Below, one piece after another: positions 20,868 through 31,370 of a stretch of DNA of 64,000 nucleotides; position 1 is the first letter of the stretch, and the number at the start of each line of letters is the position of its first letter. The translations under genes and the position numbers were made by a program. Under the pieces are notes generated by a model. That model saw only the letters and a list, made by a program, of their open reading frames with translations. It was not told the origin of the DNA and made no database searches. Source of the DNA: Tridacna crocea (taxonomy: Eukaryota > Mollusca > Bivalvia > Cardiida > Cardiidae); contig OX031064.1 in NCBI GenBank assembly GCA_943736015.1, forward strand, positions 35,081,361 to 35,145,360, given 5' to 3'.

Positions 20868-21344
20868 AACTCTTCTCTGAAACTGCTGGTCATATTTAAA
20901 AAAAAAATCACAGAAATGTTCCTTGGATGACCCTTTTCAAAAATTATTTGCAAATTTTTGATCCATCAAGAAACATGGCTCTGAAGGTTGTGGGCTATTT
21001 ACACTATACGTACATGAAGAAATTCTTTAAAAAATTCTTATTTTCTAAAACAGGTGATCACATTTTAAAATGATTTCACAGCAATGTTCCTTTGATGAGT
21101 CTTTTCAAAAATTGTTCACAAAATTGTGATCTGTAAGAAACATGGCTCTGATGGATATGGGCTATTTGCACTAATGGGACATGAAGAGGAATTTCTTAAT
21201 TCTTCTTCCCTGGATCGGCTGGTCAGATATTGAAATAATTCCACGGAAATGTTCTTAGGGTGACCCTTTTCAAATAATGTTAGAGAAATTTCTGTCCATC
21301 GAAAATAACAGCCAACTTTTGGCACCTGCATGTGGTGCTCTTGT
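20868..21344 (+). repeat. HINE-like element, family 3, about 166-bp units
   Basis: Three units marked by GACCCTTTTCAAAAATT-like sequence at about 20930, 21097 and 21262, and by AGAAACATGGCTCTGA. The right end is GGCACCTGCATGTGGTGC then TCTTGT, as at 1384-1408. The 5' head is missing. Confidence 0.7.
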
Positions 21345-21632
21345 ATAGACTTAGTTTTTAGTTACTATCAAGCATGTGCTCTTCTTCAAGAAAATTTCCT
21401 TGGATCTTCTATCCAAAAATTATTGCAGAATTCTGATTCATCAAAATCATTGCTGTGGTGATGATTGTAGGGGTGATGACAGATTTTGAAATGGTTTTTA
21501 CAGGTGACCTTTTCAAAATGTCTTGGCAAAATACTGATTTTGTTTCCAAAGTTTCAATACCTCAAAAGAAATTGGCAGTGGTCCTCTCAAAAATTTAGGT
21601 GAGTGATCCAGAGCCATCTTTGCCCTCTTGTT
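21345..21632 (+). repeat. HINE-like 3' end fragment
   Basis: Diverged unit sequence leading to AGGTGAGTGATCCAGAGCCA, TTTGCCCTCTTGTT. This is a family-2 type terminus, so the fragment may be the tail of an element that contained the preceding one. Confidence 0.5.
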
Positions 21633-21668
21633 AAAGTTATAGAATAGTGAAACACATGTCTATAGTTC

Positions 21669-21897
21669 TTAACCCATTACCACACGAGAGAAATTTAGAC
21701 TGGTCCAAATTGAAAGCATTTGCAGACGACAAAATAAATGTGACTGAAAAAATGAAATTTGTTCTGGGAAGGGTAGAAAAAACTGTGGGAAAAGGAGAAA
21801 ATGCTGGTTACCAGCATTTTCTCCTTTTCCCACAGGGTTTTCAAGAGGCTTCTTTCTCAGGGGCGTCAAAAGTAGGGATTGTGTGGTAATGGGTTAA
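21669..21897 (+). mobile_element. Pal-T MITE, intact, TTAA-flanked
   Basis: A complete copy very close to those at 8778 and 44462 (CACACGAG start, GGGGCGTCAAAAGTAGGG right arm, GTGTGGTAATGGG end). The core palindrome is perfect through GGGAAAAGGAGAAAATGCTG. Confidence 0.95.
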
Positions 21898-21899
21898 TA

Positions 21900-22199
21900 A
21901 ACCCTTTTCACTGTCATTACTCACTGACAAAAATACAAAAGTATAATGCCAGTACAGTACTGACATTGTGTAGGTCCGAGCTTTCTATATTTTTTACATC
22001 AAGTTCATCAAATATTGCAGGAAAAAGGGCCTGCAAAGAAATTTGTCTTTAGGCAGAGAAAGTGTATGATAAATTAATAATGCAAATGAAGACACATGCA
22101 TCTGTATTGCCCCAAGAAATGTTCAATAATTAGCAGGTTTTTAGCATCCAACCTCTCTCAGCCTCTAAGGAATAATTTGCATAGTACTTTAGCTGGTTC
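21900..22199. other. No feature identified
   Basis: AT-rich sequence with no recognised repeat or exon. Confidence 0.4.
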
Positions 22200-22385
22200 C
22201 TTTTTACCCTTCATCAAACAACTCCTCTTTCGAATAATCAAGAGCTAGAGGGCTACCAAAATATCAAATGCTGTTAACCAATATTTTATCCTTTTTCCAC
22301 CTTGCTTTTACCCATTTGAGGAAGAATTCCATCATTTGGGAAGAAAAAATAATTTTGTGGTCTGCAAATTGTCCTTGAGTCCGAG
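22200..22385 (-). mobile_element. Pal-T MITE, decayed
   Basis: TACCCTTCATCAAACAACTC, CAAATGCTGTTAACCAATAT and TTTGTGGTCTGCAAATTG survive. Confidence 0.5.
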
Positions 22386-22390
22386 AAATC

Positions 22391-22619
22391 TGAACCCTTT
22401 ACCCCATAAGGCATTTCTATGGTATCTCTAATTGACCCTAAATAACAGCAAGGATTAGGCCGTTTCATATGTGTATATGACACCTTTTGATAGTGTAGAA
22501 AACATTGTGGCAAAAGATGAAATTGCTTGTCATGAGCAATTTCACCATTTGCCACAATGTTTTCCTAAGGCTCCTACAAGCAATGCGTAGAACTGAGTAT
22601 CTATGGAGTAAATGGTTAA
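22391..22619 (+). mobile_element. Pal-T MITE, subfamily B
   Basis: Termini CCCTTTACCCCATAAGGC and TATGGAGTAAATGGTTAA. The core is GAAATTGCTTGTCATGAGCA rather than the ATGCTGG type. The arms share no long identity with subfamily A beyond the AAAACATTGTGG block. Other copies are at 45234 and 58701. Confidence 0.88.
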
Positions 22620-22639
22620 ACTTTGTTATCTGTTAAAAC

Positions 22640-22780
22640 CAGTAGAAAAAATTTTTTAAGCATTTTCTTTTGGTGCCAACACACTGAGCATGCACTTGCT
22701 TTTAAAGTGAAACCATATTTTCAAAAGCCTTTTTTAGGCTGACATTAAAATGTAGGATTGTGTGGTGAAGATTTTAATTA
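22640..22780 (+). mobile_element. Possible Pal-T MITE remnant
   Basis: AAGCATTTTCTTTTGGTGCC, TTTTCAAAAGCCTTTTTTAG and GGATTGTGTGGTGAAGA suggest an old right half only. Confidence 0.35.
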
Positions 22781-22854
22781 CATTTATGTAATAATACATT
22801 CCAAATTTTAATAATTGAATAATCAGAATAATAGGACCAAGTTGATTGATTATG

Positions 22855-23094
22855 TGTTGTCTGTGTTCAAGATTTCAGCATATACCTTGGGTACCATCTG
22901 GAGGCTACATTTTTAGTCTGATATCATGAAACACTATCAAAATGTTTGTCTGGATAATATCCCTGACAAGTTCAAAAGAAGGTCAAGGTGGTCAAAATGT
23001 ATCATATATTAAAACCAGGATTCCTTCAGCTTTATCAACCATAGATGACTTTACTCAGGTGAGCGCTTTAAAGCCAATGGCGCCCTTGTCATAA
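22855..23094 (+). repeat. HINE-like family 2, single-unit fragment
   Basis: One diverged 145-bp-type unit, then TTACTCAGGTGAGCGCTTTA, AGCCAATGGCGCCCTTGTC. The head was not found. Confidence 0.6.
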
Positions 23095-23465
23095 GTTTGA
23101 CTTTGACATATGTTTGTACTGCTGATACTTGCTGTGGATGAAGTAGTATTTGCTCTGAAACCAGATTTCCTCGCAAACTCCCACCAAAAAAAATAAACAT
23201 CACAAATTTCTCTCTTTCTGGGTTTTTGGATTTTGATCGTGTTACAACAGTAGTTGTCAACAAAAAAGGATGAAGTAATTCACCAAACAAGGAATGAAAT
23301 GTCAATCAAACTGTATGCTGCTTGGAGTTAATGTTTTCTGATAATTACATTATCTATGAAAGGGAATGAAAGTAGTTAAGTAAAATTGAATGATTTTGTA
23401 TAAAGTTAATAGATATCGGATGAGTTCGATTATGGGTGTAAGCGGACCTGAACGACTGGAGTTTT
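23095..23465. other. No feature identified
   Basis: A minus-strand 84-codon frame crosses part of this, without splice signals or recognisable motif. Not called. Confidence 0.4.
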
Positions 23466-23956
23466 TTGCCCTTGAATTAGAAAGTTCTTTAGAATAGTTC
23501 TTAGTACGGAGCATATCTTTGTCATCTCTAGTCTGATTTACTTGAAACTTAGAATTTTTGTTTCTTGCAAAAATGCAAATGCAGTGTGAAAGAACCGTAT
23601 CTCTACCTTATGCTGTCTCAGTTATTTCCCTTTGATCATCATTTTTAAAACATTTTCTGCTTATCTGGAAAATAACTTTGTCATCTACAGCCTGAACATC
23701 TTCAAATTTGATATGCATAATTGTTGAAAAATCATGGAGTGAAGTGCACAAGAACCATAACTGTTCCTAGCACAAATTTTGAGTTATTCACCCTTGAACA
23801 TAACTTTTAATCGCAGTTCTTGCCTGTCCAGAGCAAAACTGTGTGATCTTAAGGATGAATGACTTGAAATTTGGTATGCTTACTTGTTGCAATATTTAGA
23901 ATTGCAGTTACAGGTATCTACCTTGTGCTCAGTTATTTCCCTTTAAACATCATTTT

Positions 23957-26100
23957 TAGCTCACTTGAGCACGAAGTGCTCATGGTGAGCTATTGTGATC
24001 GTGCTGTGTCCGTCATCAACTTTTTACCTTGTGTACGCTGTAGAGGCCACATTTTCGGTCTGATACTCATGAAAGTTGGTCAGGATGTTTGCCTTGAGAA
24101 AATCTCGGATAAGATTGAAAATGGGTCATGTCGGGTCAAAAACTAGGTCACTAGGTCAAATCTTAGAAAAAACTTGTGTATGCTCCAGAGGCCACATTTT
24201 CAGTTGGATACTCATGAAAATTGGTCAGGATGTTTGTCTTGATGATATCTCCGACAAGTCCGAAAATGCTTCATGTCAGGTCAAAAACTAGGTCACTACG
24301 TCAAATTTTAGAAATACCTTGTGTACGCTCTAGGGGCCACATTTTCAGTCTGATACTCATGAAAGTTGGTCAGGATGTTTGCCTGTATGATATCTCGGAC
24401 GAGTTTGAAAATGGGTCATGTCGGGTCAAAAACTAGGTCACTAGGTCAAATCTTAGAAAAACCTTGTGTACGCTCTAGAGGCCACATTTTCAGTCCAAAA
24501 CTCTTGGAAGTTGGTCAGAATGTTTATTTTGATGATATCTTGGACAAGTTTGAAAATGGGTCATGTTGGGTCAAAAACTGGGTCACTAGGTCAAATTTTA
24601 GAAAAACCTTGTGTATGCTCTAGAGGCCACATTTTCAGTCGGATATCATGAAAGTTGGTCAGAATGTTTGCCAGGGTGATACCTTGGATGAGTTTGAAAA
24701 TGGGTCATGTTGGGTCAAAAACTAGGTCACTTGGTCAAATCTTAGAAAAACCTTGTGTATGCTGTAGAGGCCACATTTTCAGTCCAAAACTCTTGAAAGT
24801 TAGTCAGGATGTTTGTCTTGATGATATCTCTGACAAGTCCGAAAATGGTTCATGTCGGGTCAAAAACTAGGTCACTAGGTCAAAACTTAGAAAAACCTTG
24901 TGTACGCTCTAAAGGCCACATTTTCAGTCAGATACTCATGAAAGTTGGTCAGTATGTTTGCCTCGATGAAATCTAGGATGAGTTTGAAAATTGGTCATGC
25001 CAGATCAAAAACTAGGTCACTAGATCAAATCTTAGAAAAACCTTGTGTAAGCTCTAATGGCTACATTTTCAGTCAGATACTCATGAAAATTGGTCGAGAT
25101 GTTTGCCTAGATAATATCTCGGACAAGACTGAAAATTGGTCATGTGGGGTCAAAAACTAGGTCACTAGGTCTAATCTTATAAAAACCTTGTGTACGCTCT
25201 GGAGGCCACATTTTCAGTCCAAAACTCTTGAAAGTGGTCAGAATATTTGCCTTTATAATATCTTGGACGAGTTTGAAAATTGGTCATGTGGAGTCAAAAA
25301 CTAGGTCACCAGGTCAAATGTTAGAAAAATCTTTTGTAGGCTGTAGAGGCCACATTTTTCAGTCCAAAACTCGTTAGTTGGTCAGAATGTTTGCCTTGAT
25401 GATATATTCGAAAAGTATGAAAATAAGTCATTGAGGGTTAAAAACTAGGTCACCAAGTCAAATCTTTGAAAAACCTTGTATATGCTCTGGATGCCACATT
25501 TTCAGTCCAACACTCTTAAAAATTAGTCAGAATGTTTGCCTGTATAATATCTTGGATGAGTTTGAAAATGGGTCTTGTTGGGTCAAAAACTGGGTCAATT
25601 GGTCAAATGTTATAAACACCTTTTGTATGCTCTGGAGAACACATTTTCAGTCTGATACTCCTAAAACTTGTTCATAATATTTGTCCTGGTGATACCTTGA
25701 ATGAGTTTGAAAATGGGTCAAGTTGAGTCAAAAATTAGGTCAATGGGTCAAATATTAGAAAAACTTTGTGTACACTCTAGAGGCTACATTTTCTGCCTGA
25801 TACTCTTCAGACTTGGTCAGAATGTTTGTTTTGGTGATGTCTCAAAAGAGTTTGATAATGGGTAATTGTCAGGTCCAAAACTAGGTCACTTGGTGAAATC
25901 TTAGAAAAACCTTTTGTACGCTGTAGAGGCCACATTTTCAGTCCAATACTCATGAAACTTGGTCAAAATGTTTGTCTTATTGATATCTCAAAAGTGGATG
26001 ATGATGGGTAATATCTGATAAAAAACTGGGAAACTAGATGGTTCATGTTTGGTCAATTGACTCAGGTGAGCGATTTCAGGGCCATCATGGCCCTCTTGTT
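23957..26100 (+). mobile_element. HINE-like element E5, family 2, 145-bp array
   Basis: Head: T-run, AGCTCACTTGAGCACGAAGT, GCTCATGGTGAGC (nested hairpins). End: GACTCAGGTGAGCGATT, then perfect hairpin GGGCCATCATGGCCC and TCTTGTT. About thirteen units between, starting near 24040 with a constant 145-bp step over at least the first eight (frames recur at 24076, 24221, 24366 and so on). The in-frame peptides repeat because the units do. They are not genes. Confidence 0.88.
24040..26040 (+). repeat. 145-bp tandem array of E5
   Basis: Unit phrases: AGAGGCCACATTTTCAGTC, CATGAAAGTTGGTCAGGATG, ATGATATCTCGGAC, GAAAATGGGTCATGTCGGGT, AACTAGGTCACTAGGTC, TTAGAAAAACCTTGTGTACG. Divergence rises to the right: units after about 25400 have more substitutions than those before. 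Confidence 0.92.
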
Positions 26101-26359
26101 ACAGCATTTAGTGCCTGTCCTGAATATAACGTTGTCATCTCAATTTAGAACAACTTCAGACTTGGAATGCATGTTTGTTGCAATATTATGGAGTACAGTG
26201 CGCAAGAAGAATAACTCTGCTCAGTGTGGATTTTGAGTAATTCCATTTTGATCTTCATTTTACAGTATTTCTTGCTTGTCCACAACAGAACTTTGAAGTC
26301 TCAAGTCAAATTGTGACAATTTGCTGCTCTTGTTTCACTATCATTTGGCCTTGAACCTT

Positions 26360-26442
26360 AATATTTGGTATTATTTATTTTAGGCCTTTACTGCTTGGTA
26401 CTCAGGTGAGCGATGTATAGGACCATCATGGTCCTCTTGTTT
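26360..26442 (+). repeat. HINE-like family 2, 3' end fragment
   Basis: ACTCAGGTGAGCGATGTATA then hairpin AGGACCATCATGGTCC and TCTTGTT. It lies just downstream of E6 and may be the tail of an element that hosted it. Confidence 0.65.
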
Positions 26443-26632
26443 AATAACATTGCATTTGCACTTAACATGGGAAGTTTCTTTTTTGGTTCAGTATATATAT
26501 CCGCTGACTAGTCTACTTCATCCTGTGAGATGGCATATATAAAGAACAACATCTTTTTCCTTGACGTAAGTTCAGCCCTATAATTTTTCTTCATCATAAG
26601 AATATATTGGTCTCCAGTCTTCTCTGAAAAGA

Positions 26633-26847
26633 TTAACACTTCACCACATGAGAAAACCTTAGACTTCTCCTAATCAACATGATATACAGACAAAAAATCA
26701 AGTGTGGCCCAAATGATGGGTTTATCCTTCAAAAGGTGAAACATTGTTGGAAAAGGAGAAAATCAGGGCATTGACCATTTTTCTCCTTTTCCAACAGTGT
26801 TTTCAAATGGATACATCTGATCATGGGATTTCTTGGTTAAGGTTTAA
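26633..26847 (+). mobile_element. Pal-T MITE, diverged
   Basis: TTAA ends. The core flanks are GTTGGAAAAGGAGAAAAT and ATTTTTCTCCTTTTCCAAC, where both sides changed together from GTGGG/CCCAC. The centre is scrambled (CAGGGCATTGACC). Confidence 0.7.
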
Positions 26848-27250
26848 TTCAATATTTTGTCAGTGTGTGCACCCAAAATTGGAGAGTAAGTAAGATATAT
26901 GACACTTCTGGGAGGATCTTTGACACTGATGTCGTTCTTTATTACCTACCAATATCATTTGCCGAAAGGTAAAAGCCGTTAAATGTTCTTAAAAGTCTGT
27001 CTCACTGTTAATTAGCGGGAGAAATGTTTCCCCAGTTATCCACATATATTTAGAAATGCCATAGTCCTTTTTATGTCCATTTTTTTAAACACAGTCAATT
27101 TGAACAATCTTTCTTACGCATAATCATTTTGGCAAGAGCTTTCCTAGAGTTTGTTTTATTGTATGGGTAATTGTATGTCTATTTTTGGTATGTTTGTTTG
27201 TGGACTAGCTGCTTTCATCACGGGAATGTCATTGATTGTGTAATCCATGT

Positions 27251-27477
27251 TTAACCCTTTCCCAAACAACAAATTTTAGACTCTTCCAAACTCAAAGAGT
27301 TTGCAGACGACAACTTCAAATTTGATAAAAATGGCAGAAAGTTCCCCAAATGGGTAGAAAACACTGGGAAAAGGAGGAATTGCTCATTACGAGCAATTTC
27401 TCTTTTTCCTACATTTTTTTCAAAAGACTTGTACTGCAGACACGTAAAAACAAGGGCTTTTTTTGGGTAAGGGTTAA
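27251..27477 (+). mobile_element. Pal-T MITE, subfamily C
   Basis: TTAA ends. The left arm TTTAGACTCTTCCAAACTCA, the core GGAATTGCTCATTACGAGCA and the right arm CTGCAGACACGTAAAAACAA distinguish it from A. Its sister is at 61986. Confidence 0.85.
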
Positions 27478-27904
27478 GAATCAGTCTATCAAAAGGATTA
27501 AAGCTCATCCAGTGACATTTTTAGCTTAGTCGTTTTTGAAAAAAATAATTTGAGGTAGATCTATTGCTATAGTATTGTCATAATAATACATATTCATCAT
27601 TGTGCAAAAACTTTTCTCTGGTTCGAAATAATATCTGTCTAGTTTAGGACCGGTTTGCCAAGAAAAGCCCTCCCAGTTCCGTATCTGATTTACATCTCCC
27701 ATTATTTAGCTCTGTATCAGAGGAGATTGGGGAATTGCTGCAGTATTTGTATTGATCAAACTTCTGTTTATTGTTCTTCTTTGTTATTGAATTCTCACAT
27801 CCTGTCAGTTTTTACTCTGGCAGTTTACTCAAGAATTGGGACAAGTTATTCCTAAGCTTTTTGCCTCTGAATTTCCTATTTTCATATTCATATCAGAAGT
27901 TGTA
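27478..27904. other. No feature identified
   Basis: A 66-codon frame at 27655-27855 has no supporting features. Confidence 0.4.
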
Positions 27905-27960
27905 CATTTTTGTACTGGTCTAAACTGAAAGCATTTGCAGACCACAAAATAAATGAAACC
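27905..27960 (+). mobile_element. Pal-T MITE, arm fragment
   Basis: TGTACTGGTCTAAACTGAAA, GCATTTGCAGACCACAAAAT; nothing beyond the left arm. Confidence 0.5.
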
Positions 27961-28007
27961 TCTCTTCCATGTTTTATAGATCTAGATTTAGATTCAGTTC
28001 AAATTAT

Positions 28008-28241
28008 TCAACCCTTTACCAAACAGTCCCTGGTTTTTACAACCCCGAGATAGAAACCTTTCAAAAATATTGTTGGTAAAGGAGAAAGTACTAGATCTAT
28101 TAACCAGCATTTTCTCCTTTTCCAACAATGTTTTCTTCCCCACTGGAAACAAATTTCAATTTTTGAGTTACATTTATATTGTCGTCTGCAAGTGCTTTCA
28201 ATTTCAACCAGTCTAAAATTTTGTCGTTTGGCAGAGTTCAA
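28008..28241 (-). mobile_element. Pal-T MITE with a small core insertion
   Basis: Both arms are full. The core is AAAGTACTAGATCTATTAACCA, so one half carries an extra AGATCTA. GTTGG/CCAAC flanks are symmetric variants. Terminal TTAA reads TCAA on both sides. Confidence 0.82.
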
Positions 28242-28344
28242 TGTTTTGCATTTGCATCTTGGCCCATAAAGTGTACCTCAGCAATTTTATTATATAACAG
28301 TGAATTTTCCCGCTTAAATACAAGGGTCGTAAGTGGATACCATG

Positions 28345-28472
28345 GCTGCAGATAAGAGGGAGTGATGATATTCAAAATCCATATTCAATATTTCTCTTTA
28401 AAACCCTATGTTTTGGGAACTCATTAGAATTGTCTCAATAAGACAATTCTAATGAGTACCCATAACATAGCC
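28345..28472 (-). mobile_element. Palindromic MITE, family D copy 2, partial
   Basis: GCAGATAAGAGGGAGTGATG, CCCTATGTTTTGGGAACTCA and a perfect core GAATTGTCTCAATAAGACAATTC. Compared with copy 1, paired positions differ together. Confidence 0.65.
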
Positions 28473-28493
28473 TTTAGTGGAATTATCATGTAT

Positions 28494-28722
28494 TTAACCC
28501 TTTCCCAAACAATCCCTGCTTTTTACAGGTCAGGAATAGAACCCTTTCGAAAACATTGTGGGAAAAGGAGAAAATGCTGGTAACCAGCATTTTCTCCTTT
28601 TCCCAAAATGTTTTCTACCCTATCATTTAGAAAAATCATCTTTTTAACAACTGCTAATTTGTCATCTGCAAAATGCTTTCAATTTGGTGAGGTCCAAAAT
28701 TTGCCATTTGGGAAAGGGTTAA
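28494..28722 (-). mobile_element. Pal-T MITE, intact, TTAA-flanked
   Basis: Almost perfect palindrome from AAAACATTG outward. The right arm is variant (CTAATTTGTCATCTGCAAAA). Ends share a TTAA with the next copy. Confidence 0.9.
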
Positions 28723-28930
28723 CTCTTTACCAAATTTATAGACTGGTTAAAATTGAAGGCATTTGCAGATGACAAAATAAATGTGACTGTAAAATCAAAA
28801 TTTGAATTGGGAAGGGTACATTGTGGGAAAAGGAGAAAATGTGGGTTACCGGCATTTTCTCCTTTTCCCACAATGTTTTCAAAAGGCTTCTTCCTCAGGG
28901 TTGTCAAAAGTAGTCATTGTGTGGTATTTA
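28719..28930 (+). mobile_element. Pal-T MITE, abutting the previous copy
   Basis: Starts at the shared TTAA. The core is AAAATGTGGGTTACCGGCAT (two mismatches), and the end GTGTGGTATTTAGG has lost TTAA. Confidence 0.85.
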
Positions 28931-29065
28931 GGGTTTACAGAAAATTTTGAGGGAACTGTAAAAAATACTGTTTACCAGGATTATCTCTTTCCAATGATGT
29001 ATACACAATATGACAAGTAATTTCTTTTCCATGATAATTTATTTGTACTGGAGATTTTCAATTCA

Positions 29066-29304
29066 TTAACTCTTTACCAAACAACTAAATTTCGGCCTGG
29101 TCCAAATTGAAAGCATCAAAAATTTTGCAGACCACAAAGTAAATGTGACTTAAAGATTGAAATATATTTTGAAAAGGATAGAAAGCATTGTGGGAAAAGG
29201 AGAAAATGCTGGTTACCAGCATTTTCTCTTTTTCCCCACAACATTTTCAGAAGACTTCTTCCTCAGGGTCGTTAAAAGTCAGGATTGTGTGATAAAAGGG
29301 TTAA
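29066..29304 (+). mobile_element. Pal-T MITE, intact, TTAA-flanked
   Basis: Complete, with a small duplication in the left arm (AAAGCATCAAAAATTTTGCA). Perfect core CTGGTTACCAG. Confidence 0.9.
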
Positions 29305-29990
29305 CTATAAGTTTCCCCATTATGTCTTGATGTAACAGTGGTTTTAGTTGCATTGCATTACTGCTCCCTGGCTGTCAAGAATTAGAAGTGACAGAAAAAA
29401 TTGCAATAACCCTAAATATAGAATTGTTTGATTACTACTATGTCGGATATAATAACTCCCTTATGTTAAAACTGGAGGAGAAAATTAGACAGTGTCCGGT
29501 CAATCAACAGAAGTGGCTAGCAGACTAGCACTTACATACAGGAAGACAGTTTTGTTTTACTCCTGACCAGAACGACAAAATTTTCAGATTGGAAAAAAAT
29601 GTGAAGCATTTATTTTGCAGAAGAGACTTTAAAATCGATCTTAAATCCTTATTTCAAATTCTATACTAAATCATTGTAATCACTCATCACTTTGATCACC
29701 TTTGATCACAAATCACATAGTAAAAAGCACTAATCACAATCACTTCTCTCCAATCTCTGCTGATGATGTCTGTTTTCCACCAATTTCCAAGCGGACTCTC
29801 CAAATTCAGAACCGGGTTGGCGCCATTTGTAACCTTCTCTCTCTTAATGACCCAGTTTATTGGAAGGTTTACGGGTGTTGTGTCTTTGGTCCGGAATTTG
29901 GGAAAAGGGGAGAAATGATGGAACAAAGGAGTCGGATTTGATTTCTGAAACTGTATTTCATCAATTGCTCATCTGAAGAACATATCACAA
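29305..29990. other. Mostly unrecognised
   Basis: 29556-29640 contains TGACCAGAACGACAAAATTT, AAGCATTTATTTTGCAGAAG, a probable Pal-T arm remnant. Overlapping frames on both strands at 29696-29941 lack any supporting feature. Confidence 0.35.
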
Positions 29991-29999
29991 GCTATACAT

Positions 30000-30673
30000 T
30001 AGACTGGTGTCAGTCAGTTAAATAGAGCCTTTTCATGGAAACAAAATCATCAAGTAAAACTGCAAAATGAAAACTCTTTATTTCATGATTTCTGGTAGGA
30101 TATCGAGAAATAGCAGTGAAAATATTTTTCGATCTTACACTGGTAGCACCAGTCAAAATACCGATTTTCACATTTTTGTTGCCTAGGTAAATTGCGTGTG
30201 CCTAACAACCAGATGGGAAATATGACACCATATACCTTACATTTCTCGCGCTTGACGTAATATTGTTATGCGTTGCTATGCAGGAGGGGTACGCCACAGG
30301 GAATAACGGAAAAGAACTGTACTGGACTTTGATAAAGCTCCTCTGAGAAAGGGTTAAAGGCATGAAATAAATAGAATATTTGTTTTTTTCGGGTGAAAGA
30401 TGGAAATTTATTTCATCTCGTGAACACCATCGGTAATATTTTCACTTGTGGCTGTGTCCCTCGTGAAAATATTACCAATGGTGTCCACTCGATTAAATAA
30501 ATTTCAATCTTTCACCGAAAACAACAAATATCCTCTATGTGTTCTCAATGTTCTGATGTCTCATTTAATGTATTTCAGAAGAAGGGCAAGTAACACATAT
30601 TTCTGTGACTATGCTTTAGTTGTGTACCTTGTTTACCAGAACGACTTAAATGCAGGGCCAGAATGCCAGGCTA
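30000..30673 (+). mobile_element. MULE-like element I, copy 1
   Basis: Ends TAGACTGGTGTCAGTC and GAATGCCAGGCTA form a short imperfect inverted repeat. Flanked by the 9-bp direct repeat GCTATACAT (29991-29999, 30674-30682). A large foldback (30390-30520) sits in the interior. Copy 2 (58120-58336) lacks the middle. No transposase. Confidence 0.8.
30390..30520. repeat. Foldback inside element I
   Basis: GGTGAAAGATGGAAATTTAT and ATAAATTTCAATCTTTCACC pair, as do ACACCATCGGTAATATTTTC and GAAAATATTACCAATGGTGT, around a loop near 30450-30468. Copy 2 of element I lacks it, so it may be a separate insertion. Confidence 0.75.
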
Positions 30674-30682
30674 GCTATACAT

Positions 30683-31370
30683 CTACATTTACAATCTGAA
30701 AATAGAATAATATAAATGACCTTAGTACAGTCCTTTCCAAAAGTATTTCAATAAAACAAGTCAGACAGTTGATAAAACGACAATTTATAACATCTAGTAC
30801 ATCTTACCAATTTTAGCAACTGACTGTACACATTCCAATTCACACAAAAGACTAATACCTCTGTGCATAGTGTTACCTGTATAACAATGCGAATAAATTT
30901 TAAAAAAAGTTCAAACAAAAGGTTAGGTTAGGGAAGTGACAGATGGGTCAGCCAAGGTCACGGGAACTGACTACATTCCACAAATTGGCATCTAACTACT
31001 TTAAACTAGATGGTCCTTTGCAAAAACGACATGCAGACATTTTGAACACACTAAAAGGAATGTACAAGAGCTGCTACAAACCGAATCAAGTGTGCCACCT
31101 TGGATTAAATAAATTTGCAAATCATGGGATGTTGATTTCTGTTCAAACAAATGACAAGACGGAAAAAGAAAGTTAGAGGACACTTACCCACAAAAAATAA
31201 AATACATATACATAAAAAAACAGAATGATAAAATCTGTCATATATAGTCGGATTACACAAAACATAATCCATTGAAATAATTGGATTCTTTTTGGAAGAG
31301 TATAAAATACGTTGAGAAAAGGAGAAATGCCAGTAACTATCATAAATTTGCTCTTTTTCCCATTTTTTCT
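30683..31370. other. No feature identified
   Basis: A 77-codon plus-strand frame at 30943-31176 has fairly coding-like composition but no splice or start context. 31290-31370 has a weak Pal-T-like core (AAAAGGAGAAATGCC). Confidence 0.35.

Larger units (their letters stand above)
23466..26334 (+). mobile_element. HINE-like element E6, diverged units about 180 bp, split by E5
   Basis: Units carry CTTTGTCATCT, ACTTGAAATTTGGTATG, GTGCACAAGAACCATAACTG and CAGTTATTTCCCTTT. Own sequence is 23466-23957 and 26101-26334; the end GACAATTTGCTGCTCTTGTT matches family 1. The head is not clear. The two sides rejoin as CATCATTTTTACAGCATTT, matching another unit (CATCATTTTTAAAACATTTT). Confidence 0.7.

Noticed and set aside
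24076-25160. Series of similar 71-85 codon frames resembling a repeat protein
   Set aside because: They recur at exactly 145 bp because they translate the same array unit of E5; starts and stops are at equivalent positions in each unit.
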